NCBI GenBank assembly: GCA_022749755.1
Contig: CM040448.1
Coordinates: 10,042,481-10,106,480, forward strand
Origin: Azadirachta indica
Lineage: Eukaryota; Streptophyta; Magnoliopsida; Sapindales; Meliaceae
DNA length: 64,000 bases
Direction: 5' to 3'
Under the pieces are notes generated by a model, which saw only the letters and a program-made list of their open reading frames with translations, was not told the origin of the DNA and did no database searches. The translations under genes and the position numbers were made by a program. Each line of letters opens with the position of its first letter. Positions within the stretch are counted from its first letter, which is position 1. Shown here piece by piece: positions 38,801 through 52,240 of this stretch.

Positions 38801-41800
38801 GGTTGCACTGAACACTATCAAATTTTGTATTGTACAATGTTTTGCGTGGTATGGAACTAAATTTTTATTTGAATATTCATATTAATCAATAGTATCCACA
38901 GCCAATGTCAGTTGAAGTCAATTTGTTGCCATTGGAATCCTCATCATCCAATCTACGAACCATACAACTATTTTTGATGATTGAGTTCATATTCACCAAA
39001 AAATAAGGAAATGCCACGTGAAGGAGCAGTGTCACCATCCCTCCCATGGGTTAACTTAGTCCAATAAAGGGGGTATATGATAGTTCTCATGCTTTTGTCC
39101 AGCACACCAAACACGACCATATTAGATTATGGGTCCACTTCCTATGTAACCAATTCTCACAAATGACAAAATTGGTTTCCTGTGTTTGAGTGAGGCCACT
39201 ACTTGCGCAACTGAGCATATATGGCAAAACTGTTTCTACATATACTTACTAGACTCAAACAGGAGTGAAAAAACAACTATAGTAAAAAAAAAAAAAAAAA
39301 CCTCAACCCTTGCCCCAACCGAAAAAGTAAAGGTACAAATGCAATTCAAAAGAAAATCACTCCTAATTTTCATCTATTTTTCTTTAATGATAACTTACAA
39401 GAAAACAAATAATGATTCCCAAGTAGAGACAGGCAATCCAGTAAAAAAAAGATGTTCCAAGCAAGGAAATATCCATCAAAATTGGTTATTCAAAGCGCAA
39501 ATGATTCTGCAATTATTTTTATTAAATAGGGTTTCATTTTGGGGCTAGTGGGGATCTATTTTTTTTAATTTTTCTTTTCAGAAAATTAAGAACTCAGCCA
39601 CAAGAGCTAAGCTGAGACATATCTACTAACAAAGTATACCAAATAAAATTGGTCAAACAATTTTATAATTATGACATTCTCTTTATCATGTTATGTGGAA
39701 TCCAAAGACAACCACACCAACACAGAACTTCTTTACAAGCCTAAAGCAAGCACAGAACATGGAATTTTTGCATAATTTCTGTTTCTATAACCAAAAGCAT
39801 ACTAAAACTTTAATACCATAAGCATCATAGAGTGTAAAACTTACCTTACTACCTTTAGCCCCTGATGTTGTCATGAGAGAGATGCAGTTCTTTCCAGTTG
39901 GTTTTAGTAATCCCTCGGACAACAACTCATTGATGATGGGGGAGCTTGTGTGCTTATTAAGTTCGCTGGTCATCTTCATATCAAAGTATGCCAAGGCCAC
40001 ATCTCCACCACCACGTATAGTCTTCTCAATTTCTGATTGCAATTTTAATGGGTCTGCAAAACAAATAAAGAAAATATATTAACAGTTGTATAAAATAGCA
40101 ACCTGAAAAAAAGAAGAGGAGAATAAAGACAATGAAGTCAATCAAGAATCGGATTAAAGCAACTGTCAAATAGAATATGGTTTGCTGAAAAGTAACAAGA
40201 ATCCTTTGCACCAAGAGAGGACCAGGAATCTGAAGACCTAATCCATCCGGCACTCCTTTGGAAAACTTTCTTTTAAATTGGCTAATTAGTGATCATTCTT
40301 ACACCCCTCACAATCAGTCCAGATGATTTGTAAAACATAAGTTCCAAGAAAAGTTAAACTATTTGCATGAGCTCCATCCCAAGCAAGAACTAATGCAGGT
40401 TATACTCTTCAAAGACGTATCACTAATTAAATTTATCCCCTGTCCCATCTTATACGTAGAAGAAACTCAGAAAGTCTGGTTCATCTCTTCTTGCACTGAG
40501 ACACGGCTTTATGTTTATAATATAACCTAATTCCAGCAACAAAAAAGGGTGGATGATCATGACTTCTTGTCGCTTTTCTTCACCAAATAATTTCATGCCT
40601 TTGGTAAAGGAGATGAGGATAAAGTTCCATAAAGTGGATTAATGTTATCTACTTGAGGTGATTCAGCAAGAAAGAAACTGAAGGATCTTTATAGTTCTGA
40701 GGAAGACAGATAAACGTTGCAGGAAAGATTCCATCTACTAGCTTCTCTTTAGTCCTGACCTTCTAAAGTTTTTCAGGATATTTTAGTTTTCTCTAAAGTC
40801 TTAACAAGGAATGTTGTTTTGGGTTAATTTAGTTTCTGGATCAACTTTACGACATGTTCATAGTTTTTCTCTGACAGTTGTCCATATTCTTTGCTGAAAC
40901 TCGACTTTGCTTACATTCAAGTTGTACCTAGTTTGTATACATTATGTTCATCTTCTTGTAAGTCTTTATTCATTAATCAAAGTTATTATTGTTTGATGGA
41001 CCTATGATGCTGTCAGCAGCAAAATCCATTTCCTATAATAAACATCTATGCTCTTCCTCTCTAAAAGCTGCCCAGATTAAAGAGAACCAGATATATCATA
41101 AGTCAAAATACAAGTGCCTTACTCCCTTTCACAACTAATCTCAATATCTCTTCTTGGATCTGCTCATGTTCCCCTCTAGAAATCACTCTTCCAATCTGTT
41201 CCTAAAGTTTGATGTTATATCCATTTCCTGATTTTCTAGTAACTGATATAAGAAAATCTTAGCAGTCCTTGACATTTGCAATAAATGCATCATGTCCAAA
41301 AATATAATACCCATTCTGTCCCTAATGTCATCAATATACATGTCAATTTATGTCTGTAAAGATACTGTATGACAAATAAGCCAAAGTGTGTAACAGAGCA
41401 TTTTCAAGTAAAGCACCAATAGGAATACATTTACCAAAATTATGGAACTGGAAAGTTATCTAAACATTTAAAAAAAAATTAAATCATTAACTAGACCAAC
41501 ACACAAATAGTCAACTGAAGCAGCTGAACTGTTTTCTTATGTGCATGACTAAGCTATTAGGCTTTGTTAATGTGGGTACCAGTTGGTTTAATCAATGAGA
41601 TCTTCGATGGTGGTACAACATCCCTCACACCAAAGTGTCAGGAGGAGTTTGGTTGACATTTTTGTACTAAAAACAAAAAAAGATGAGTACTAGTTTAAGT
41701 ACTTTGACATGCTGTAAGAGTTTTGGGTTTGGATCCCACATAGGTTGCACAGAGATACAGTTTATATTTATATAATGTTTAGAAAAGATGGTGGTTAACC

Positions 41801-44800
41801 AGACATTAGCTCAAACATCAGAGATGTTCACTTGTGGATATACTCAAAATTCACACCTCAACCATCAAATATCAAATCCAATAAAGATGCATTTACAAAA
41901 AGGAAGCAGGAAACAGTTGGAGTTCTCCAAACATTTTAGAAAATTTACATCGTTAATTGGATAGATTATCCTAGTCAAGGTGGCTGATCTTGCTTAACAT
42001 TTAATTTTTTCCATGTGCATCTCCTAAATCATTAGGCTAGGTTGACTACATGTGGCCTAAAGAACATCCAAGAAGATCATCTCAAAACATATTCAAAATT
42101 CACACAGAAACTGAACTGATTCACCAAACTGTTCAACTCTTTTGCATGTATCCTGAAAAACAACATATAACAGTAACATTTAGACTGCTACAAACAAAAT
42201 AACACACCTATCTCAGCACCATCCCCGAGATCAAGAGCTTCAAGATGGATCTTTTTTCCAATTCTTTCAGAACTTTCAAGATGATTCTTCCTCTCTATGT
42301 CTTTTTCTTTCACTATCAAAAGATCATCCACTCCACAGGTAAAGCCATGCATCTGAATCATGAACACAAATTGCAAGTTTAACAATGCAATCCAGTAACT
42401 ATGCTGCCAAATTAATCATAAATCTCAAGAAAGCCAGCTAACCTGCAGAAAAACGGTGAATAAACGGCTCAATGCAGAAAGCAAAGTGCCTGCAGTATTC
42501 GAGCCATAAAGCTCCTGAACTGTATGAATCAAACCATAGTCAGCAAACTGGGCCTTGTCAATCACACCACGCACCAAATCATTTTTGTAGATCAGAAGCT
42601 TTTCTTCAGTAAGCTCCTTTTGCTTTGATTCATTCTTGTCAGCCTCCTTTTCTTTGTTTGGTTTATCTTTGTCCATCTTACCTTTTTTGCTCAATTTTCC
42701 TTTATCATTCTTCTTATCACTACGTTTATCTGCATTAAATCTAGTCTTAAAAAAATCCTGTGGGATTTTTCCACCTTTTTCAACAGTAAATGGTGGGCAC
42801 CCCCTTGTAATATGATTTAGCACTGCAGTAATGACCTAAGAAGGCAAAAGTAAATGAGAACATATAAATTATTGAGTCATCAATACTCTATTACCAAATA
42901 AAAGTGTTTGAAAACCATGCAACTAGAAGGAAACATTCAGAAAACTTTCAGAGCTCCAGGAATTCACATATCTATACAAAAATCATGGGAGATTATATCA
43001 AGTAGTAGCTTACTTGGAAAATCACCAAATATGCAAATACTGCATTGAAATAAGCAACAAAACAGAAAAAGAACTTTGATGTCCAAAGTTCCAGAAACAT
43101 CATATATATATATACACATACACACACACACACACACAGAGAAAAAGCCAGAAACACTGATCACCTCATTTTAATAGTTAAACAACTACTAACCTGCTTT
43201 CCCGTCCAAAGAGGCTCTGGCTTCCATATTGTAGGCGGGAGGGACAGCACCTCTTGTTCTGAAGTTGACATCAAAACCTTTTGGCCAGGTTTGCCACTAA
43301 AAGAACCTAGCCCACTGCTGGAAACACCAGAACTATATAGAAGCTGATAAAACTCATCACGGCTTAAGAAAGTATCTTTTTTCGTAAGGAGTGCTGCACT
43401 TACAATATGATCCTGGAGAATTTAAAGAAAATAATAATAAAATGTTGGTAATAATTTTGTTTATATCATGCAGAATTAGGTGGGGAAAATTAATAATCAC
43501 GGGTATAGGCAATCAACTATATAATCATCATATTATTTAATGAACCTGAATTAAGGCTCTAAGCGGATCACCATTCGAAGGTCTGACATACTGATTATTT
43601 GCATTGACAATGTTATAAGCTTCAGCACGAGAAATTTCATCTTGTGGGAAATGAACATTCATTTCATCACCGTCAAAATCTGCATTATAAGTGCTGGAAT
43701 CAAAATAATTATGGATTAGTAAGGTGACATGGTTCCAAAGGTAGTTATTGTGCAGAAAATAATCAACCTGCAATTTGCATAGTGCATGCGAAGTGTCTTT
43801 TCTCCCTTGAGCACACGAACCACATGTGCCATTATACTAGGTTTGTGAAGCGTAGGCTGCAAACAAAGAGTTATTATTACATTGGAGCAACAATAGAGTA
43901 AAAGATGGGGCTAGGGGGAGAAAATGGGAACACATCTGATTCAAATCAACATGCATGGCAAACATTTAAAAAGAAAAGAAAAATAACAGAAGATTCCCCA
44001 AGTTCAAAAATCCAATAGTACTGCAAGGAATTATGGAAAAGCCTTGTACTCTTATCAAGTTTGGCAAGCATCAACTCCAAAAGCTTAAGCAAGGAAAACA
44101 AGCCTAAGAACAGTACCTACACTCTTAACATGTTCACTCACATGCATTGCAGAATTTAATTAACACACTTATCACTTTTACACACGATGCATACAAATAA
44201 ATGGGTTGATCCAAAGATCTAAATACGCTATTATTATTTAATTTGATACAAAGTGAACTTTCAGGTTGAAAACAAGACCCCTCCGTCAAATAGACCTTCA
44301 CAGATTGAAGATTAAGCAAAAGACCAGAAATAACATAGGAGAACAGTCCCCTAATACCTATTCTAATCTGCATGATCTTCATTTGCCTCAGCAAGATGCA
44401 CTCAATGTTTACTGCACTACTTGTAAGTGCTGAAACTAAGATCTTGTACTAACAGCTAGGTACACAAATTTAGCACTTGATGGCTCTATCAGAGCTTACT
44501 ATAATCTTATTAAGAAAGCATCAAGAAAGCCCAGCACTCTAATACCCTAACATATCCAAACACGAATAAAAATTGCAATTGTCAATTCAAATTGCGACAT
44601 ACCTGCCGATTGACAAGCACAATGTCTCCATCCTGTAAGTGCCGATAAACTATCTTGCCTTCAAATTCATAATCAGGATCCTTTCCAGCTTGCATAATAG
44701 CACCTCTTGATGAAGGTAGTTTTCTTGATATGGAAATACGCATTTTTTTGCTTGGCGGCAGTTTCATAGTGGACAACTTATCAAGATAGTGTGTAGCTCC

Positions 44801-47800
44801 AGGATGAACTTCAGGGCCATTGACTATAGAATCCCTCAACTTTGTGACATTCCAAGGAGTCACTCTCTTCAGGCAGATAAATTGAAGAGCAACCAGAAAA
44901 AGAAAGATCCAAAGTCAGCTATTTAAGAATTCATTAACGGCTCACTTGTCAAAAACCGCGAAATGCAAATGTTGTGAGGGGTTTCGCTTTTTTCTAGTAA
45001 TATTTTCAAAAAAAAGAAGAAGAAAATTAAAATTAAAAAAAGAACAAGAGTTAGAAGATATGTATAAATTACTGAAAACATGGGTTAGAACATAAATACA
45101 TTACTGAAAACATGAGTTAGAACATACATCTATCCTTTCCTCAAAATACATTACTCATAATGCCAGAACAGGAAGAAATAACATAAAGTTTACTCTGTAA
45201 TCAAGAAGCACATATACCCATTACCTCAGGATAGGTTAGCCTTAGCGCAAAATATGGAGGAATTCCAATCTCATTCACAGCCAAATAAGGATCAGGTGAA
45301 ATAACAGATCGGCAGGCAAAATTAACTCTCTTTCCCATCAATTTCTGGCGGAACAATCCTTCCTTTTTCTCTAGCAACTGACATATACCTGAAGCCAGAT
45401 CTCTTTGACCTAGACCTACCATCAAGAACAAAGAGGACCACTGCTTAGCTAATAAGGAAATGCCAACAAGGGACATTCACTAAATTATTCAGTATGCAGC
45501 TCAAATGAAATACTAAAGGGCTGCACATAGTAATACACTTATCACACAATGTCCAAAACTCCCTCCTGGCTCACATACAGCATAGGTTCAGGTTATTTAA
45601 TTAGTGAAACCAAACCGAAAATAATTCATTGGCATAGATCTTAACTCCACGCTTGGCCCACATACAGCAGAGGCTCAGGGTTGTTTAATTAGTGACATCA
45701 AAACCAAACAACAGATAGATCATTAAGTATATCATCAATCAAACCTCCTAACTCCACATAGCACAATGCCACATCAACTTTTACTCCATTCAAGGTTTTG
45801 AATAGAAATGAAATCACAGGCAACAATTAAAAGATGCAGGTACTAGTTGGTTCAACTGACAAAATCTCTTAGAATAGTATAACTTAGGGGTTCAAATCCC
45901 ACTTACCGAGGTTTGGGAGGGGTTTTGTTTGTAATTATGTAATTATAAATAAATAAATAAAAGAGGCAACAATCAAGCAATGGTATCAGAGTGATATTTA
46001 ATATATTATTGATTAGGAACTATGTGCATCAACTCTGCAAAATATTACTACAATAAGGAGTTGGTGCCTTTCCAATTGCAAAGTTCAAGACGAAAACACC
46101 CATAAAATTGCAAACTGATTCAGCATAGTTCTCTGTTCTCACATTCATATTTCAAGGGATTGGTTAGATGATTGGTGTATCATTTGGTTAGGTCATGGAT
46201 GATATAAGAGAATGATAAGATTTCTTAAGGTTCAGCACAGATGGTTGGAAAGAGGATTTTGCTTGTTAAAGGAACAGCTGCACATCTCTTTTTTCTTTTA
46301 TTTTTCCTCCCCTAACATAACTATTGGCAAGGGAGAATGAAGTCACATTCGAAACAAGAGTAACATCAAAGTAATTTAGGACACAAAACTCTGTCATTTT
46401 TTAAACTAAAAGTGCAGACTAATTATTGACCACCAAAGAAAGTCAAAAGCCCTTCGCCATCATTTATCACTCACTATGCAGCCTATCACATTTGTCCACA
46501 AAATCAAAAAATAGTAAAAAGCCTTTAATTGCTCAACATAATTTTTCATCTCCACATGGCAAAATCTCAACAAACATCAGGTCTAACATCTACAGAGGTC
46601 TTACCCAACAAGCAGTTGACTCATGTCAGGAATCAATATATACTCACCTGCAGCATTTTTACCATCAAAAAACACATTTACAGACTGCTGAAGGTCCATC
46701 CACCGAGCAATTGTCTTTGCATGCTCTGACCGGTTAACATAAGCATTTCCCAGATATATATTGCACTGCAGCACTTTACTAAGCAAAACAGTTTGAGGAT
46801 GCTCCATCACCTATAACAAAAATCAAACAGCAGAAACAGATAAAGATATTTAAGTGTCCTTTATGTAACATGAAGATAAAGTGAACTTTAGCTAATACTT
46901 CACCCAATTTGAGCACCACAACCAACAATATTCAAGTGTGAACAAGTCCCAAAGAAAAAAAAAAAAAAGAGGAAATTGCAAAGATGATGCTAATTTAGAA
47001 AAAGGAGCTGCCACCAAGTAGGAATTATGATAACTTCGTCTAATATGTGTCTCTTGCCAAATGTTCTATCATGTATCATGTAAGATTTACAGATTCCGTA
47101 AAATTTTAAATTAATGCGAGCATTGCAGGTTATATGAGAAGCATAAGCAGAAAAACAGGCACAAGCATAAAGCACTTGCCTACGAAACAATAGTGAGGCT
47201 TAATGTATGGTTCAGACGCACAGACCAATTAAAGTACAAAGAATGGCTATGAAATAATGCAGAATGATATGCATAACAAGGAGGAATGGAATTCAAAACA
47301 ATATTTGCTTTAGAGCATACAGAAGTTCTAATATAGTTAGGAGGCACTAAATATCTATAACTAGTTGATATACTAGCAAGAATACAGCCGCTTGTTCCTA
47401 AAATTACACCAACTTTCACTCGCCTTTGCTGTCAAATTACAGATTCACATAACCATTCAACAGCCTGATGTTGGACACAGCTAATACTAACATGCACACG
47501 TTTTGCTGAAGTCATAATACTTTCTTCTGTGCTTCTTTCACACCTAAGGTTGAAAATGTTTAAAAAGCATCCTACCTTCAGGAAAACAAAAGGAAAATCT
47601 ATATATTTCCATCTACATTAAAGAGGTATAACCAGTCTACAAGAAAACTCTATGTGGTATCATGTCATGATGTCATGTAACTAAAGACCATGCTAGATTG
47701 ACTAGTGACTACTTACATTGATTTTATCTAAATCCAGAACATCATAACAAAATAAATAAACGGAAATTGAACAAAAGAGAGAAAAAAAAAAAGATTCAAA

Positions 47801-50800
47801 TAAAGATTTGTATTATTAGCCAAAACAATTCCACAGCCATTTTCTTCCATATTACAACAGATAGAAAGTTTCTTGCAAGAAAAACAGAACTTACAGAATC
47901 ACCCCCTTTAGATGGCAGGCGGAATTTTATTGGAGGTGCCAGAATGGTCTCTAAGAAAAATATACAATGGCCTGCTTTCTTTGCAAATCCTTGCTGCTGC
48001 ATATCACTTATGAATGAACAGAGTTCAAACTCATTTTCCCACAAATTCTTGACAATATTTTTAGCCTGTGAAAATGCACGAAATGTAAAATGGAATTTCC
48101 AAAATCATGCACACCTAAAATTAAATTAGGCAATTATGACAGTTGAGAAAATGCCAACAAAAAGCATACCTCTGTTGGCAACAAAGGCCCAGAAAATAGA
48201 TTTTTTTGCTTTTTGTAGTCATAAGACACTTGGTCCAAACCTTGCCGATGCCTTCTTGGAGCGGGGGAGACATGGTCTGATGCATGTGTTTCAGGGGTAT
48301 CAACGTCACTAGCATCTTCCACATCTGCTTCCGTCTCATCACCTGCTCCAGCAGAAAATGACTCCCCCACATTGCATCCTCTAATTAAATTTGCTCTAAT
48401 ATGGGCACGTGGCATACCACTCTGCAGCCATTAATACAAACAAGAAAAAATATTGGTTACTGAATTCCAGAAAAGTTTATGAGCTGGAGAGAGATAAAAA
48501 GGGCATCTCAAAAGGCTAGAATATCATATAATACTCCAGCATGACCAAGCAGTAGCAAAAGCATAAAGTTTTAACCAGTGAATTATGTGACTCTGCAATC
48601 AGTTAAAACCCCATAGATCAAAAGATTCTTTTAAATTTGTAAAAGCGAGAGAGTTTTTGTTCTCACACAAAAGCAGAAACAAAAGAAAATAATTGCATAA
48701 ACAAATATAGAAAAATAAAATATCACATTGACATGCCTGTAAGTATAAAAATGAAAAAAGCAGAAAGCCTAATTTAATTTGCAAGAGCCTGTTTCCTTTT
48801 TAAGTCCTCTACAATGCGATGCACATATGTCTTAAACAGGACTTCCTCAAAGCAATGCATGTTACAACATTTTCAACTAAAAATACTAGCAAAGAAAATT
48901 AACATCCCAGCGGAGATATTTTGACTGCAATATTGTCATTTGTTAAAACATCATGAGAGGTAGAATTGAAGTCTTACCTTCACGCATAAATTGCCAGAAA
49001 TTAAAATGCCTAATACTACCACAAGGTGATTATTTTACAAGAAATGAGTATTTTACCGAGCTGGTGACTGATGAATAAAAGTTCACTTAAAGAGCCTGTT
49101 ACATTTGATATAATCAATTTTGTGAATAGTAGAAGTACAAGAACAAGTGCTATAGGAACTACTGCCAATAAAGACAGCCCACAACAAGCTTTTAATAAGC
49201 CTATCAAGCAACCTAGTCCAAATGAATCTTCTCCACAATATCAGGTTTCATAATGGACATTTCACTAACATTTTGGTAGTAAGAGTGTTAGCCAGAACCA
49301 TAGGCATGATGAGGCAGAATTCCCACAGACATACAAAGGAAGTTGACTTTTCCTCAACAAAAAAGCAGTAAGAGGAAAACGGAAGTACGAAATGTCAAGT
49401 TGGCAATTAGTCATCTAAAGCACACAAAACTTGACAGTTTTAACAAGTCATGCATGACTTGTATGTAAGAATGTGCGCATGGAAAATTGTTAAAAATGTT
49501 ACAACTATTTGTATTCTGTCTTCTCTTCATCTTTTTATATTCTTCTGCCCGATATTTTCCAATCTACTGTGTTGGAGCAAAATCATGTTCGGGCAGCAGT
49601 TGTGAAGGTGAACAGTATCTATCAAATGCTCAACAAAAACAATAAGACTGCACACTTAGTGGGTCCCTGTGAATGTCAGATACTACAATCTACAATAAAT
49701 ATTCTCCACCCAAAAAAAATTCTATCTTCAATACAGATTGCAATCTAAAGCTATTTCTTATTCTCCTGTCATCTTAACCTTCATAGTCCCTCCTTCTGAC
49801 AAGATTATTGCACAAGTCAGAAACAAGCCAACCAAAAGGAAAAAAGAGGTTAATCATCAACTTTGAGATGAAATATAAGATCTTATCGATCCAGACAAGA
49901 TACCATACCATGTAAGCGAAACACACAACAGAACAACATAAATATTTATCCAAGATCAAGGAAAATGGAAATCCTCACAACATATATGTATACAACTCTT
50001 TAATGAATAACCCTAGCAGCTGCAATGCTAATGCACTGCTACATTAGATTACATCCCATGCAATATCTAATAACAATAAAATTATTATAGTCAAATGTCT
50101 TGCGAACTTCATTTGCAGTAGCCATTTATTTTCCCTCTTATGTCCAAATAAAACTAACAAAAGTGTTTAGACAAAAAGAAAAAGGAAAGAAGAAATCATT
50201 TATTTCCATCGACACAAACAAAAGCTAGATGATATCTCAGGCTTTGAAAGAAAAATAGAACAGCACTCTCAATTTCCAACTTCTTAGGAAGATACCAAGC
50301 AGAATGAGAAAATATACCATGTGAATCCATCCAAATGTAGGTTTGCTGATAGTAGGATTTTTTGCTTTGCAGTTCTTGCACTTCGTGGTTTTGATCTTCA
50401 GAAAATCACGTAAAACCAACTTTGCCTCAGTAGACTGAAGAGAAGTCCATTCTTGCGGCTTTAAATGGTTAACATTATCGTATTGTGCACAGGGATGAAC
50501 TGTAGTACACAATGATTTATGGCTACCATCACTATCCTCTGGATTTGAGGATTCAGTGGGTAGGTCTGAGTCTAAACTTTTGGCCGCAACAATATCACCC
50601 TTTATGATGAGTTCCAATTGCGCAACACATTTCTCAACCTTAAACCAATATTTAGAGAGTTAAAGAGATAAGGAAAGAAAACGTTAGGAATGAAATAAAG
50701 GCAAACAAAATTACTCCATTATTCACCAATGACGTGAAACTACCTCACTCCTGCCTGCTCTAAACTTATGGCAAAAGAAACAGGTCCTCTGTAGAAGGTT

Positions 50801-51892
50801 GTAAAGAAAATTGAACAACAAGGGATTATAAACTGGACAAACAAGGTCAATATGACCAAAATGACCTGGACAAAGAAACTGACGTTGGCCACAGGTTTTG
50901 CAACTGCGTTAAAATGAAGAATAAACTGTATCAAGCACATTTTATAAATATCAACCAAAAAACATTTAAACAACTAACAAAATATTAACTGCTATTCAGA
51001 AATAAAGTTATTTAACATCTAAATTTCATCTGCTGATGGTCTGACGCAAAATAAATGGATTTAGTTTAAAACGAAACAATTGTCAGATGAAATCCTCAGG
51101 TAAATATCAAGGGCTTTATGTATTAAAAATTGTGGAAAAATCAAGCAGAATGGAAATATATTATTAATGGTTATCAAGCCTGCATGCAAAGCAAGTTGAA
51201 TGAATGAAATGTCATTTGCACCAACTTATTTATATACATCAGCAAATTATGAACATAACCCGACTAGCACACCACAAAATAATAGACTACATCCTTTTTT
51301 TACTCATAACCTACTACAAAACTTCCACAAGGTTATTCCCCAGTACTTGACAAGCTGACATTCATAGAATGTGTCATGGACTCAGTAAGCCCTAGTTATT
51401 GATTAAATTAGAATGTTAACAAGGGGTACATACATAAAAATCATACCTTTACACAATTATAAAGCTTAAATAAAGTTAGTGAGCGAGAGATTGATCCTAC
51501 GACTGACGAAAAAACTTACAGCGAAGTTTCATCTAGCGGACCCAATGTTGGATCATACAATCCACCGGGCAAGGGTCTCCCTACGCTGTCGAGCAATTTT
51601 GGTTCCGTAATTCTAAGAAAACTATACTTTCGAACCTCTTCATCTGTTAAAATGCTGAACCAAACTGCCTTCACAGACTCCGTCGTAACCTGTGAATAAA
51701 ATGCATAACAAATACACTTTATCACTTGAATTCAAAATTCCACTTCCTAATAATTTCCTCAAACAACTAAGAAGAAACTCAAAGCTCCACTATATAACTT
51801 TCGACATTTACTCGGCAACAACCATAGCTTCATAAAAATAAAAACACAAATGTTAACGGTTGTGCGAAAGAGACCTCTGTTGTTTGATTCAT
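32865..51892 (-). CDS. NRPA1: DNA-directed RNA polymerase I largest subunit, 21 coding exons
   Basis: Catalytic subunit of nucleolar RNA polymerase I, which makes 45S pre-rRNA. Exons: 51892-51875, 51689-51520, 50903-50744, 50638-50318, 48421-48170, 48065-47895, 46810-46648, 45415-45225, 44866-44603, 43856-43768, 43693-43546, 43412-43194, 42835-42443, 42352-42208, 40053-39845, 37145-36943, 36755-36557, 36466-36204, 35460-35320, 35189-34391, 33461-32865. They sum to 5115 nt (1704 aa plus TAA), all GT-AG, with no stop; Arabidopsis NRPA1 is of similar length. Motifs: clamp zinc site C64/C67/C74/H77; zinc pairs C104/C107 and C203/C206; the Mg-binding NADFDGD with D605, D607, D609; SGAKGSK (about 965-971); bridge helix from [17 protein letters not shown] (about 1023-1055); trigger loop QPGEPVG...[11 protein letters not shown] (about 1170-1200). 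A Lys-rich insert sits near 757-800, and a Pol I-type acidic insert near 1347-1446 with a basic tail to about 1476. Introns of 2.7, 2.2 and 1.9 kb hold repeats. Confidence 0.96.
35232..35250. repeat. (TA)n microsatellite in NRPA1 intron
   Basis: Short TA tract just upstream of exon 20's acceptor side, in the intron between exons 19 and 20. Confidence 0.9.
37708..37977 (-). pseudogene. Possible Ty1/copia integrase scrap in NRPA1 intron 15
   Basis: An 89-codon open stretch on the minus strand contains [10 protein letters not shown] and later [20 protein letters not shown]. Copia integrases have an HQTS...QNG region and, about 40-50 residues on, an SGKTPYELL-type motif, so order and spacing fit loosely. 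The QNGVAERK and YLINR blocks are not intact and no reverse transcriptase or LTR is nearby. It may be chance. Confidence 0.3.
41686..41782 (+). mobile_element. SINE-like insertion in NRPA1 intron 14
   Basis: A tRNA-like head (GTACTAGTTTAAGTACTTTG) is followed by a B-box-like GGTTTGGATCC and an AT-rich tail. AAAAGATG occurs on both sides (41678-41685 and 41783-41790), a short target duplication. It resembles the better-preserved element at 45831-45963. Antisense to NRPA1. Confidence 0.5.
43101..43139. repeat. (TA)n(CA)n microsatellite in NRPA1 intron
   Basis: TA units followed by about 11 CA units, in the intron between exons 12 and 13. Confidence 0.95.
45831..45963 (+). mobile_element. tRNA-derived SINE in NRPA1 intron 7
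   Basis: The head has an A-box-like TACTAGTTGGTTCAACTG and a B-box GGTTCAAATCC (45889-45899) about 35 bases on, matching the internal Pol III promoter layout (B-box consensus GGTTCRANNCC). The tail ends in (AAAT)n. Flanking AGGCAACAATTAA (45818-45830) and AGGCAACAATCAA (45964-45976) are target duplications with one mismatch. At 133 bp it is short for a SINE. It is antisense to the host gene. Confidence 0.8.
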
Positions 51893-52132
51893 GTTAGCGG
51901 CTGTCTTAAACGCTGTTGCAGAAGAGCAAAGACGTCGACGGTCGAGCTAGGGCCACTGGCGGTGACGTTGACGGCAAGAAAGATGAAAGTAGTAAACGGC
52001 GGCAGGTAGCGCGGAGTAGGGCAGAGAAGTTTGAGGTTTAAGTGTGAAGCAGTTTGCGGCCTTCCCTTGCAATATGTTGTTCCATGTAACTCGCGGAAGC
52101 GGAAAGCGGACAGGTTGGCTCTTCGTAATTAC

Positions 52133-52139
52133 AGGGTTT
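52133..52139 (-). promoter_or_regulatory. Telo box (AAACCCT) upstream of NRPA1
   Basis: AGGGTTT on the plus strand reads AAACCCT toward NRPA1, about 240 bases upstream of the ATG. Telo boxes are enriched in plant promoters of translation and ribosome-biogenesis genes. Confidence 0.5.
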
Positions 52140-52234
52140 ATGTAAATCCTGCAAATGTTTGCAAAATGTCGAAATTATCCCCAGTATTTATACATGGTTT
52201 CCGAGTGGGTTGGAATCGGGTCGACCGAATTCCA

Positions 52235-52240
52235 AGCCCA
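52235..52240 (-). promoter_or_regulatory. Site II element (TGGGCT) upstream of NRPA1
   Basis: AGCCCA on the plus strand is TGGGCT toward NRPA1, about 100 bases further upstream than the telo box. TGGGCY motifs are TCP-factor sites that often accompany telo boxes. Confidence 0.45.

Noticed and set aside
40530..40900. Possible captured coding fragment in NRPA1 intron 14
   Set aside because: Short readable stretches such as [14 protein letters not shown], but stops in every frame and no family resemblance.
45841..45910. tRNA gene
   Set aside because: It has A- and B-box-like sequences, but no cloverleaf can be drawn, and it has an A-rich tail and target duplications, so it is a SINE.
49016..49253. 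Overlapping ORFs within NRPA1 intron 4
   Set aside because: No recognisable domain, antisense pair of similar length, surrounded by intronic AT-rich DNA.
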